A stretch of DNA of 25,936 nucleotides. Origin: Rhodospirillaceae bacterium. Lineage in GTDB: Bacteria; Pseudomonadota; Alphaproteobacteria; UBA7985. This document shows, in pieces, positions 1 through 7,803 of the stretch (position 1 is the stretch's first letter; the number at the start of each line of letters is the position of its first letter). Location: contig PAFB01000136.1 in NCBI GenBank assembly GCA_002700865.1, forward strand, positions 1-25,936, written 5' to 3'. A program made the translations under genes and the position numbers. The notes under the pieces were generated by a model. That model worked only from the letters and a program-made list of their open reading frames with translations, was not told the origin of the DNA and made no database searches.

Positions 1-1
1 T

Positions 2-37
2 ATAATCCTCGCCGCCGCCAGCCGCAATCAATCCTAA
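2..37 (+). CDS. Possible 3' end of a plus-strand gene entering from the left
   Basis: One plus-strand frame is open from the window edge to a TAA at 35-37, giving a C-terminus reading ILAAASRNQS. The stop lies 10 bp before a terminator-like hairpin (48-74), which is the arrangement expected for the end of a transcription unit. Only about 11 codons are visible, so no family can be assigned. The frame could be open by chance, because another plus frame is open here as well. Confidence 0.25.
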   Translation: MILAAASRNQS

Positions 38-47
38 AGCAAAGCGC

Positions 48-74
48 AAAGGAGGCCCGACAGGGGCTCCTTTT
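48..74 (+). terminator. Rho-independent terminator-like hairpin
   Basis: AAAGGAG-G-CCC pairs with GGG-G-CTCCTTT around a GACA loop. This gives about 10 base pairs with one internal mismatch, followed by TTTT on the plus strand. It suits a plus-strand gene ending at 37. On the minus strand the same stem is followed by only three T, so it could also weakly stop transcripts of the oxidoreductase gene ending at 172. Convergent genes often share such a bidirectional terminator. Confidence 0.55.
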
Positions 75-99
75 CCGTTTGGTCAGGCGCTCTCACGTG

Positions 100-159
100 C
101 CCGGGAACGAACCCGGGAACGAGCCACGAACCGAGCCACGAACCGAACCAAGGACCGAA
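100..159. repeat. Five imperfect 12-bp tandem units
   Basis: Five consecutive 12-bp units run without gaps: CCCGGGAACGAA, CCCGGGAACGAG, CCACGAACCGAG, CCACGAACCGAA and CCAAGGACCGAA. The array begins 12 bp beyond the stop codon of the FAD/GcvT oxidoreductase (minus strand). Because 12 is a multiple of three, the array is open in several frames, which creates spurious Pro-Arg-Thr-Glu-like reading frames. It has no recognisable protein function. It may be a slippage-generated array in the 3' untranslated region. Confidence 0.8.
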
Positions 160-171
160 CCGGCCGTGCCT

Positions 172-2589
172 CTAGCCGCGCATGCGTGCGCCGTCCGGGT
201 CGACCAGAGGTGTCGTGATGATCCGCGCAGGGCGCCGGTCTCCGAGAATTTCGATGGTGAATTCACCGCCCTCAACGGCCATGTCCGTGGGGACAAACCC
301 GAGCGCAACAGATTGTTCGCTGTAGTGCGCATAGCCCCCGGAGGTCACAAAACCCACGACCTCGTCACCGGCGAAAATGGGTTCGTCTGCCACCACGTCC
401 GCATCGACAGCATCGACGGCAAAGGCGCAAATCCGCCGTGCTGGTCCCGCCGCCTTTTCCGCTGCTGCTGCCGCTTTACCGATGAAATCCACCGGTTTGT
501 TGTAGCTGACAAAGCGGTCCATCCCGGTTTCCGCCGGCAGGTAATCCGGGCGGAACTCGCGCATCCATGAACCAAAGAACTTTTCCAGCCGCAAACTCAT
601 CATGGCCCGCATGCCAAAGGGCCGCATACCATGTTTCGCCCCGGCTTCGGCCAGGACCTGATACAGGCCGTATTGCTCGTCAGCATTGACGTAAATCTCG
701 TAGCCCAGATCACCGGCGTAGCTGACCCGCTGGACCAGGGCCTGATAAGGGCCGACGTCGATTGTCCGGGCATCCATGAACCGGAAGGCCTCGGCGGATA
801 CGTCCGCCCCTGTGGTTGCCGCCAGAACCTTCCGCGCCGCTGGACCAGCAATCTGGAAGCCAATCCGCCGGGTTGAGATGTTCTCGATCCGTATGTCGTA
901 GCCCGCCATGTGCTGATCGAACCAGCGCATGTGAAAGGCCTGACTGCCGAACGAAGCGGTCAGTTGAAAGTCATCTTCAGCCAAGGCCGTCACTGTAAAG
1001 TCGCCAATCAGCTTACCCGCAGGCGACAGCATCGGCGTCAGCGACAATCGACCCAGCGCCGGCATACGCCCGGCCATGATCCAGTCCAGCCAAGCGCGTG
1101 CATCTGGCCCCGTCACCCTGTATTTGCCAAAGTTGTGGATTTCGTTAATGCCAACCGCTTCGCGAACAGCGCGGCATTCCTGCGCCGTTGCTTCCCATGC
1201 ATTCGATCGCCGAAACGAGGGCGTTTCCGCAAGCGGTTCGCCTGGCAAAGCAAAGTAGTTTGCGGCCTCCATGCCGTAAGCCGCGCCAAACACCGCACGC
1301 TGATCTTTCCAAATCTGGTAAGCCGGCGTGGTTTGGAACGGGCGCATGACGGGAAGTTCTTCGTTGGGGTAGGACACGGAAAACCGGCGCTGATAGTTCT
1401 CCCGCACTTTTTCCCGGGTATAGGCCGGGGTGATCCAGTCGCCAAAGCGCGCCACGTCCATGGCAAAGATATCCCGGCTGGGCTCACCCTCAACCATCCA
1501 TTCCGCCAGCGACAGCCCGACACCGCCGCCTTGCGAGAACCCGGCCATCACAGCCACGGCTGACCAATAGTTTCGCAGCCCCGGGACAGGCCCGACCAAA
1601 GGGTTACCATCGGGCGCAAAGGTGAAGGGGCCGTTGATAACGGTTTTGACCCCCGCCCGCTCCAAAATCGGGAAACGGCGATAGGCGAACTCGACTGAAT
1701 CCGAAATGCGGTCAAGCCGGTTTTCCAGCAGCTCATGGCCAAAATTCCACGGCGTCCCATCGACCGCCCAAGGGTCACAGCGCTGTTCGTAAAACCCGAT
1801 ACAAAGCCCCTGCCGCTCCTGCCGCAAGTAACTCTCGCCCTCCGGGTCCATGACGTGTGGCAGTTCTTCGTCGCGCTCAAAGACTTCCGGAATGTCTTCG
1901 GTGATCAGGTATTGGTGTTCCATGGGGTGCAGCGGCAAATAAACCCCTGCCATCGCGCCGACTTCCCGCGCCCAAAGACCCGCAGCGTTGACGATATGCT
2001 CAGCGTGGACAGTGCCGTTTTCAGTCACCACGTCCCATGTGCCGTCAGGCCGGGGATTGGTTTCAAGAACCGGGCAGCGCAACTCAATCTCCGCCCCAGC
2101 CATGCGCGCCGCTTTGGCGTAGGCGTGGGTGGTGCCAGAGGGGTCGAGGTGCCCGTCAAGCGGGTCGTACAGCCCACCCAGAACACCCTCTACGTTGGTG
2201 ATGGGGGAGAGTTTCCGAATTTCATCAGGCCCGACAATCTGCGTATCCAGACCCATGTAGCGGTGCTTGGCGCGCTCGGCGACCAGATAGTCCAGTCGAT
2301 CCTGCGTCCCGGCCAGCGTTACCCCGCCGACGTGGTGCAGACCACAGCTCATGCCCGTGATCTCCTCCAACTCGCGATAAAGTCGGATCGTATAGCCCTG
2401 AAGCGCCGCCATATTGGTATCGGCATTGAGCGTGTGAAAGCCCCCGGCAGCATGCCAGGTTGAGCCGGACGTTAGCTCTGAGCGTTCAATCAACAGAACA
2501 TCGGTCCACCCCATTTTGGTCAGGTGATAGAGCACCGAACAGCCAACAACACCGCCGCCGATAACGACGACCTTTGCAGAGGTTTTCAT
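172..2589 (-). CDS. FAD-dependent oxidoreductase fused to GcvT (dimethylglycine/sarcosine dehydrogenase family)
   Basis: This 805-aa protein has the two-part build of mitochondrial dimethylglycine and sarcosine dehydrogenases. The N-terminal FAD-binding oxidoreductase (about residues 6-370) has the dinucleotide motif GGGVVG at 11-16, the ribose-binding Glu35 and the stretch TSGSTWHAAG at 40-49. His46 sits where these enzymes attach FAD covalently. A middle FAO-type linker follows, then a GcvT aminomethyltransferase fold (about 430-700) with its C-terminal barrel domain (about 710-800). In this family the FAD half oxidises an N-methyl amine and the GcvT half moves the one-carbon unit to tetrahydrofolate. 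The ATG at 2589 has GGAAGG about 8 nt upstream. The gene lies downstream of a BMP-type ABC importer operon but behind that operon's terminator, so it probably has its own promoter. The exact substrate cannot be read from sequence. Family assignment is confident. Confidence 0.88.
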   Translation of the reverse strand: MKTSAKVVVIGGGVVGCSVLYHLTKMGWTDVLLIERSELTSGSTWHAAGGFHTLNADTNMAALQGYTIRLYRELEEITGMSCGLHHVGGVTLAGTQDRLDYLVAERAKHRYMGLDTQIVGPDEIRKLSPITNVEGVLGGLYDPLDGHLDPSGTTHAYAKAARMAGAEIELRCPVLETNPRPDGTWDVVTENGTVHAEHIVNAAGLWAREVGAMAGVYLPLHPMEHQYLITEDIPEVFERDEELPHVMDPEGESYLRQERQGLCIGFYEQRCDPWAVDGTPWNFGHELLENRLDRISDSVEFAYRRFPILERAGVKTVINGPFTFAPDGNPLVGPVPGLRNYWSAVAVMAGFSQGGGVGLSLAEWMVEGEPSRDIFAMDVARFGDWITPAYTREKVRENYQRRFSVSYPNEELPVMRPFQTTPAYQIWKDQRAVFGAAYGMEAANYFALPGEPLAETPSFRRSNAWEATAQECRAVREAVGINEIHNFGKYRVTGPDARAWLDWIMAGRMPALGRLSLTPMLSPAGKLIGDFTVTALAEDDFQLTASFGSQAFHMRWFDQHMAGYDIRIENISTRRIGFQIAGPAARKVLAATTGADVSAEAFRFMDARTIDVGPYQALVQRVSYAGDLGYEIYVNADEQYGLYQVLAEAGAKHGMRPFGMRAMMSLRLEKFFGSWMREFRPDYLPAETGMDRFVSYNKPVDFIGKAAAAAEKAAGPARRICAFAVDAVDADVVADEPIFAGDEVVGFVTSGGYAHYSEQSVALGFVPTDMAVEGGEFTIEILGDRRPARIITTPLVDPDGARMRG

Positions 2590-2703
2590 GGGAAAGCCTT
2601 CCAGAAATCAGCCAAGTACAGACCTTTGATTTCACCCAAAAACCCCGCGCGTGTTCAACCTATTGCGACCATAGCCGCCGCGTTTGCACCAAAAGCGGAT
2701 ACC

Positions 2704-2745
2704 AGCGCAGGGTTGCGCTTTAGGAGTACAAGCGCAGGGTTGCGC
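2704..2745. repeat. Pair of 15-bp direct repeats, each a small dyad
   Basis: AGCGCAGGGTTGCGC occurs exactly at 2704-2718 and again at 2731-2745, 27 bp apart. Each copy contains the dyad GCGCA-N4-TGCGC. The pair lies between the importer operon's terminator and the start of the FAD/GcvT oxidoreductase, about 115-155 bp upstream of its ATG. It could be an operator with two sites for a dimeric regulator, or simply a duplicated hairpin. The sequence alone does not separate these options. Confidence 0.7.
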
Positions 2746-2750
2746 CCAAG

Positions 2751-2783
2751 AAAAACCCCGGCGCAATGAATACGCCGGGGTTT
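2751..2783 (-). terminator. Strong terminator after the ABC importer operon
   Basis: An uninterrupted 11-bp stem pairs AAACCCCGGCG (2753-2763) with CGCCGGGGTTT (2773-2783) around a 9-nt loop. On the minus strand the stem is followed by a run of T. It begins 38 bp after the stop of the periplasmic binding protein gene (2821). This is a textbook intrinsic terminator for the importer operon. It probably separates that operon from the oxidoreductase gene. Confidence 0.88.
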
Positions 2784-2820
2784 CTGAGGTGCGGTGGTCC
2801 TAAGCGGACCAGCGCGTCAC

Positions 2821-3915
2821 TTACTGCGGAATGGTCGCGTCGATGCCCTGGATGTACCAGTTCATGCCAACCAGTGTGCCGTCGGTCAGGTGAGACTCAC
2901 CCGCCGCACAGTCTTCCGCCAGTGCGCCGTCCTGCTTGTAGATCGGGCAGGGGAACGAATGGCGGTCGCCGGCAGCCAGCGCTGCTTCCAACGCCTTGGC
3001 TTCAGCCATCACGTCGTCAGGCATGTTGCCGTAGGAACCCATGACAACCATGCCGGTCTCGCCGCCCATGCCGTCTTTGGTCAGACCCCACCAGGTATCC
3101 TGCTGCTCCCAAGTGCCGTCGCGAACAGCGATGGCGCGGTCAACGTAGTAGGAATCCCAGTCATCCACGATGGATACGAGGTGAGCCGTTGGGCCGAAGC
3201 GGGACATGTCGGACGCCTGGCCAAAAGCCTTGATGCCCGCGTTTTCCGCAATCTGCATTGCCGCTGGGGAGTCAGTGTGCTGGACTATGATGTCCGCACC
3301 ATTATCGATCAGCGCCTGTGCAGCAGCAGCTTCCTTGGTTGGATCGAACCAGGTGAAGACCCAAACAATCTCAACTTCCACGTCCGGGTTGTGCTGCTTG
3401 GCTTCCAGCATGAAGGCGTTGATGCCACGGATTACTTCCGGGATTGGGAAGGATGCGATGTAACCGATCTTGTTGGATTCAGTCATCTGTGCGGCGATCA
3501 ACCCTTCAACCACACGGCCTTCGTAGAACCGAGCAGAAAAGGTGGTCACGTTTGGATGCGCCCGGATGTAGCCGGTGGCGTGCTCGAACTTAACGTCCGG
3601 GTAAGAGCCTGCGACTTCGTTGGTCGCGTCCATGAAGCCGAACGACGTGGTGAAGATCAGGTCGTGGCCGGTCTCTGCCAACTGCGTGATGGCTTCAACA
3701 GCCTCAGGGCCTTCTGGAATGTTCTCCAGAGCCGTTGTGGTGATGCCGTCCAGCGCTTCAACAGCCTGACGACCGATATCGTGACGATAGGTCCAGCCGA
3801 GGTCGCCTGGAGGGCCAACGTATACGAACCCGACTTTGGTTTCAGCCTGAGCCGGGGATGCCACAACTGCACTGAAAGCCAGGGCAGATGCGAGCAGGGT
3901 AATGGCACGATTCAT
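2821..3915 (-). CDS. BMP family periplasmic substrate-binding protein of an ABC importer
   Basis: This 364-aa exported binding protein belongs to the basic membrane protein (BMP/PnrA/NupN) family, which binds purine nucleosides in characterised members. An uncleaved Sec leader is visible: MNR, a hydrophobic core, then a signal peptidase I site after AQA (residue 24). The absence of a lipobox cysteine indicates a soluble periplasmic protein. The mature part begins with a family-typical region containing FVYVGPPGDLGW. I chose the ATG at 3915, which has AGGAG about 9 nt upstream, over an in-frame TTG at 3942 that would put nine polar residues before the leader. The gene is last in the importer operon, 66 bp after the second permease gene, and is followed by a strong terminator. 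Ligand specificity is inferred only from the family. Confidence 0.9.
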   Translation of the reverse strand: MNRAITLLASALAFSAVVASPAQAETKVGFVYVGPPGDLGWTYRHDIGRQAVEALDGITTTALENIPEGPEAVEAITQLAETGHDLIFTTSFGFMDATNEVAGSYPDVKFEHATGYIRAHPNVTTFSARFYEGRVVEGLIAAQMTESNKIGYIASFPIPEVIRGINAFMLEAKQHNPDVEVEIVWVFTWFDPTKEAAAAQALIDNGADIIVQHTDSPAAMQIAENAGIKAFGQASDMSRFGPTAHLVSIVDDWDSYYVDRAIAVRDGTWEQQDTWWGLTKDGMGGETGMVVMGSYGNMPDDVMAEAKALEAALAAGDRHSFPCPIYKQDGALAEDCAAGESHLTDGTLVGMNWYIQGIDATIPQ

Positions 3916-3981
3916 TTGAGGGTCTCCTCTACTTAGTCTCAACGTGCAGGAAAGGGTGAAGGGTTAAGCGGATCCTTTGCA

Positions 3982-4998
3982 TCACGAGCGTGGTTCAAAG
4001 GATTGGCCAAGACTGGCCGGAGCGTTGCGTCGGATCATCACCGGGTTCCGGGAGATCAGGACGAGCACCACAACCGGCACAATGTATGGCAGAGCTGTCA
4101 AGAAATAGGAAACTTCCAGCGACATGTTGGAGAAGATTGCCTTCAAACGAGGCTCCAGCGCGAGCACAATGCCAAACAAATAGGCACCTAACAGCACGCG
4201 GCCAGGACGCCAAGTGGAGAAGAGAATCAACGCCAGCGCGAGCCAGCCCTTGCCAACGGTGATGCCTTCAGTCCATTTCGGCGCGATTTGGGCAATAACG
4301 ATGAAGGCACCCGCCAACCCCGCCATGGCACCACCAAACATGATCGTCATCATGCGCACAAAGATCACGGGATAGCCTAAAGCATAGGCAGAATGATGAT
4401 TTTCACCGACCGCGCGCACCACCAGTCCGGCTTTTGTGCGGCTGAGGAAGAACCAGACAGCGATCAGCATCACGAATGAAAACGGTACCAGCAGGTTTTG
4501 GTCAAACAGCAAAGGACCCAGTACCGCAACCTCACCCCAACTTTCCGGAAACAGCGGCGGTACGCTGGCGACGATCGCGGCTGTATAATCCACGCCGAAA
4601 AAGTTGCCGCCCAGTGAGTTTGACAAACCAGCACCAAGCACCGTCAGCCCCAGTCCGGCCGCGATGTGATTGGCGCGGAAGTATTGGGTGAGGAACCCGA
4701 ACAAAGCCGCTGCCAAGGCGCCGACCAGCGCAGCAACAAGCAACGAGCCGATATATTGGAATTGGTTGACCGAGTTCTCGGAGGTAAAGCACACATCCCC
4801 GATCAGCATGGTGCAGGTCGAAGTCTGTAGCTGGTAAAGGGCGATGAAGCCGGCCAACCCACCGATCAGCATCATGCCTTCAACGCCCAGGTTGATGACA
4901 CCGGATTTCTCCACCACCAATTCGCCAATCGCGGCCAGCAGCAGCGGGGTTGCCAGCAGCATCGAGGCGGCGAGAATCTGGATGATGAGATCACTCAT
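3982..4998 (-). CDS. ABC transporter permease, NupQ/YufQ type
   Basis: This 338-aa polytopic inner-membrane protein belongs to the branched-chain/nucleoside permease superfamily (BPD_transp_2). Its N-terminus carries the conserved region GELVVEKSGVINLGVEGMM (about 25-43), typical of the YufQ-like partner in BMP transporters. About 8-10 hydrophobic segments are evident. It would pair with the neighbouring permease to form the membrane channel. The start codon overlaps the stop of the preceding permease by 4 bp (4995-4998), which suggests translational coupling. Two cysteines, Cys62 and Cys70, flank a short segment in the loop after the second hydrophobic helix; they could form a disulfide if that loop is periplasmic. 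Function is firm at family level, while the substrate is unknown. Confidence 0.9.
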   Translation of the reverse strand: MSDLIIQILAASMLLATPLLLAAIGELVVEKSGVINLGVEGMMLIGGLAGFIALYQLQTSTCTMLIGDVCFTSENSVNQFQYIGSLLVAALVGALAAALFGFLTQYFRANHIAAGLGLTVLGAGLSNSLGGNFFGVDYTAAIVASVPPLFPESWGEVAVLGPLLFDQNLLVPFSFVMLIAVWFFLSRTKAGLVVRAVGENHHSAYALGYPVIFVRMMTIMFGGAMAGLAGAFIVIAQIAPKWTEGITVGKGWLALALILFSTWRPGRVLLGAYLFGIVLALEPRLKAIFSNMSLEVSYFLTALPYIVPVVVLVLISRNPVMIRRNAPASLGQSFEPRS

Positions 4999-6092
4999 GC
5001 CGCTCCCTCCGTGCTCAGGTCTCGCGTCCCAAGGACGATACGATACCGGCTCAGGAACGCCGTCCCCAGCACGGCGAACAAAGCAGTAACCTGCACCAGA
5101 TCAGCGACGGCATCATCGACCTGACTGGCCGACTGCACGTAAGTCGCGCCGACATTGACGTAAGAGATCAGCAGCGCCGCAGCGACGATCCCGACCGGAT
5201 GCAATCGCCCCAAAAAGGCGATGACGATGGCCGTGAATCCCAGTCCGTTCAGGTAGTTTTCCGATTGGATCAACTTGCCCGTTTCCGCAGAGAGAAAGAT
5301 CGCACCGGCCAGACCGGCGGTTGCGCCTGACAGCATGAAGGACATCCACACTGTCATTTTTGGTGAAAAGCCCGCAAACTTTTGCGCACGCGGCGTGTTC
5401 TGTGCCACCCGCAGGCTGTAGCCGAAGGTGGTGAACAGTACGACGAAGGCGAGGATCGCAATGGCACCCGCGCTGATGATCACACCCCAGTGAAAGTCGG
5501 TCCGCTCGATGATCGAAGCGATGCGCAGGCTTTCGTGGATGGGATCACTTTCAGCTTGCCCTGCTTTCGGGTCGCCTTTCCACGGTCCTGTGGTCACGTA
5601 GTTGAGGACGTTTGCCGCCACGTAAACCAGCATCAACGATGTCAGCAGTTCGTTTGTATTGGCCCACACCCGCAGCGCTGCAGGGATCATCGCCCAGGCA
5701 ACGCCCCCCAGAATGCCGAAGGCCAGCATGATGGGCAGGAACCACACCGTATCGGGCATCCCAAACATGACATAGGCCCCGAAGGCGAAGATTGAGCCAA
5801 AGGCAAACTGGCCTTCAGCGCCGATATTCCAGACATTGGCCCGAAACCCGATGCTCAAACCCACAGCCATGACCGCCAAATAGGACGATTTCTGCAGCAC
5901 AAATCCCCATTGCACCGACGCAGTTCTTGCCTGCCAAGGGAAGGTGAGCAGGGTCCAGATGTCGCGGACCGGTTGTTCGGACATAGCCAGCATGACCAAG
6001 AACCCGACAACGACGGTAATCCCAAGGGCAAGCAGAAGCGGGTAAGCGGTCGCCCAGAAGCCGAACTGTGTGCGCGGAACAAAGCGGATCAT
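4995..6092 (-). CDS. ABC transporter permease, NupP/YufP type
   Basis: This 365-aa inner-membrane permease is the partner of the downstream NupQ-like protein. It starts with a hydrophobic helix after a short basic N-terminus (MIRFVPR), has a long first periplasmic segment, and contains the family-typical stretch VGLSIGFRANVWNIGAEGQ (about 77-95). The order ATPase-permease-permease-binding protein parallels the B. subtilis guanosine importer set NupO-P-Q-N, although there the binding-protein gene comes first. Both ends overlap neighbours by 4 bp (6089-6092 and 4995-4998), so the three genes are probably co-translated. Family assignment is confident. Nucleosides are the default guess for the cargo, but the nearby N-methyl-amine type dehydrogenase leaves other small molecules open. 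Confidence 0.9.
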   Translation of the reverse strand: MIRFVPRTQFGFWATAYPLLLALGITVVVGFLVMLAMSEQPVRDIWTLLTFPWQARTASVQWGFVLQKSSYLAVMAVGLSIGFRANVWNIGAEGQFAFGSIFAFGAYVMFGMPDTVWFLPIMLAFGILGGVAWAMIPAALRVWANTNELLTSLMLVYVAANVLNYVTTGPWKGDPKAGQAESDPIHESLRIASIIERTDFHWGVIISAGAIAILAFVVLFTTFGYSLRVAQNTPRAQKFAGFSPKMTVWMSFMLSGATAGLAGAIFLSAETGKLIQSENYLNGLGFTAIVIAFLGRLHPVGIVAAALLISYVNVGATYVQSASQVDDAVADLVQVTALFAVLGTAFLSRYRIVLGTRDLSTEGAA

Positions 6093-7579
6093 GCAGCTAC
6101 CTCGCGATTGACGTCACCGGTCATGGCAACACCCAAGGTCTCCGCCGTCCAAGCGCTGGTCGGCTGGGAGGCGGAAAGGTGGCCGTGGTTGAGAACACAA
6201 AGGGTGTCAGCAAGCTCAAACAGCTCGTCCAGATCCTGACTGATTACCAGCACCGCCGAACCCGCCTCAGCCAGCGCCTTGAGTTGGTCCCGGATGTTGA
6301 TGGCCGAACCCATATCCACGCCCCAGGTTGGCTGGTTGACGATCAGCACTTCCGGGCGTTTGATCAATTCCCGGCCCACGATAAATTTCTGCAGATTTCC
6401 CCCCGACAGGGATCCCGCGCGCCCGGTGACGCCTGCGTGACGAACGTCGTACCCGTCGCAGACTTCGACCGCGTGCTCGCGCGTGAGTTGCCAGTTGATG
6501 AGTCCCCGCGACTGAAAACCGTCGGTACCAAGGTTCGACAGCAGGGTGTTGTCGATCAGGCTGAAGTCAGGCACGGCAGCGTGACCCAGGCGTTCTTCCG
6601 GCACGAAAGCACTGCCCAGAGACCGGCGCTCAGACGGCCCAAACCGGCCCGCTGCCACGCCATTGAGCCGGACGACGTCGGCGCTAGGGGCGAGTTCTTC
6701 TCCTGCGAGGTAGGCATAGAGCGCTTCTTGGCCATTGCCCGCCACGCCTGCGACCCCAACAATTTCACCCCGCCGCACTGACAGCGCCGGGATGCGGAGG
6801 TCGTTCGTGACGAGGTCGCGCACGTCCAGCGCTGTCTCGCCCAGTTTCTGTGCGGCTTTGGCGGTTGGCACGGGCCGGGTGCCGATCATCATCTCGGCGA
6901 TTTCTTCAGCCGTCTTTTCCGCTGGATTACAGGTCGCAACGACCTTTCCACCGCGCAAAATCGTCGCCCGTTTGCACAGGGCGCGGACTTCGTTCAGTTT
7001 GTGCGAAATAAACACCAGACCGCGGCCTTCGTCGCGCAGCAGGCGCAGCGTTGAGAACAGCGAGTCAGCTTCCTGTGGTGTCAGAACCGAGGTTGGCTCA
7101 TCGAGAATGAGCAATTCAGGTTCACCCAGCAGCGCCCGAACAATCTCAATCCGCTGTTTCTCCCCCGCGGACAGCGTGAAAACAAGCGCGTCTGGGTCCA
7201 GTGGCAGGCCGTACTTCTCTGACATGTCGATGATCTGGTCGCGCTGCGTCGCACCGAACTGCGTACCCAGACCCAAAGCAATGTTCTCACCAACTGACAT
7301 GCCATCAAACAGCGCGAAATGCTGATGGACCATGCCAATCCCCAGCGCCTTGGAGGCCTGTGGCGACGGGATTGTGGCGGCTTGATCTTTCCAGATAATT
7401 TGACCGGAATCAGGCTTTGTCAGCCCGGAAAGGACCTTCATCAAAGTCGACTTTCCCGCGCCATTCTCCCCGAGCAGCGCGTGAATTTCGCCTCTCTCAA
7501 CAGCAAAATCTACGGCGTCGTTTGCCAGTACACCGGGATAGGCCTTTGTGATCTGCTGCAATGAAAGCAGGCTTGTCAT
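6089..7579 (-). CDS. Tandem-domain ABC transporter ATPase, NupO/YufO type
   Basis: This 496-aa protein has two fused nucleotide-binding domains, as in sugar and nucleoside importers. Domain 1 is intact: Walker A GENGAGKST with Lys43, Q-loop around VHQHF (84-88), signature LSAGEKQ (about 136-142), and Walker B LLILDEP with Asp160 and Glu161. Domain 2 is degenerate as is usual in this class: the P-loop position reads GVAGNGQ, the signature LSGGNLQ is kept, but the Walker B region reads LIVNQPT, lacking the usual Asp-Glu pair. ATP hydrolysis is therefore probably asymmetric. The ATG at 7579 has AGGA about 9 nt upstream. It is the first gene of the importer operon and is divergent from the EamA transporter across about 220 bp, where the promoter should lie. 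Confidence 0.92.
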   Translation of the reverse strand: MTSLLSLQQITKAYPGVLANDAVDFAVERGEIHALLGENGAGKSTLMKVLSGLTKPDSGQIIWKDQAATIPSPQASKALGIGMVHQHFALFDGMSVGENIALGLGTQFGATQRDQIIDMSEKYGLPLDPDALVFTLSAGEKQRIEIVRALLGEPELLILDEPTSVLTPQEADSLFSTLRLLRDEGRGLVFISHKLNEVRALCKRATILRGGKVVATCNPAEKTAEEIAEMMIGTRPVPTAKAAQKLGETALDVRDLVTNDLRIPALSVRRGEIVGVAGVAGNGQEALYAYLAGEELAPSADVVRLNGVAAGRFGPSERRSLGSAFVPEERLGHAAVPDFSLIDNTLLSNLGTDGFQSRGLINWQLTREHAVEVCDGYDVRHAGVTGRAGSLSGGNLQKFIVGRELIKRPEVLIVNQPTWGVDMGSAINIRDQLKALAEAGSAVLVISQDLDELFELADTLCVLNHGHLSASQPTSAWTAETLGVAMTGDVNREVAA

Positions 7580-7803
7580 GTCCCGTTCCTACGCCCCTAA
7601 ACCTTTACATCTTCCAAACCGGCTATACCGCAGCACTGCCTATTTCGCGAGCCTTTGGCCTGTGGATGACTTTGACTGCGCAAAATTTCATCGCGAATGC
7701 TGGTGTTTCCCGCACATTTGTCGGTGCGAGGACAATAGTGGGGCAGGAAAGCCATGGCGTTTGCCACTGACAGGGCGCAAGAGGGTTGGAACGAGGAAAA
7801 AGT

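Noticed and set aside
79..570. Plus-strand 163-aa reading frame starting with Pro-Arg-Thr-Glu repeats
   Set aside because: The repeats come from the 12-bp array, and the rest is antisense to the well-supported FAD/GcvT oxidoreductase.
2794..3936. Plus-strand 380-aa open frame
   Set aside because: It is the exact antisense shadow of the BMP binding protein gene, with no recognisable protein features; the minus-strand product has a signal peptide and family motifs.
6068..6781. Plus-strand 237-aa open frame
   Set aside because: Antisense to the ABC ATPase, whose Walker and signature motifs are unmistakable.
7561..7770. Possible small gene upstream of the EamA transporter
   Set aside because: The 69-aa product has no recognisable features and begins inside the ATPase gene; the region is more likely a divergent promoter region.
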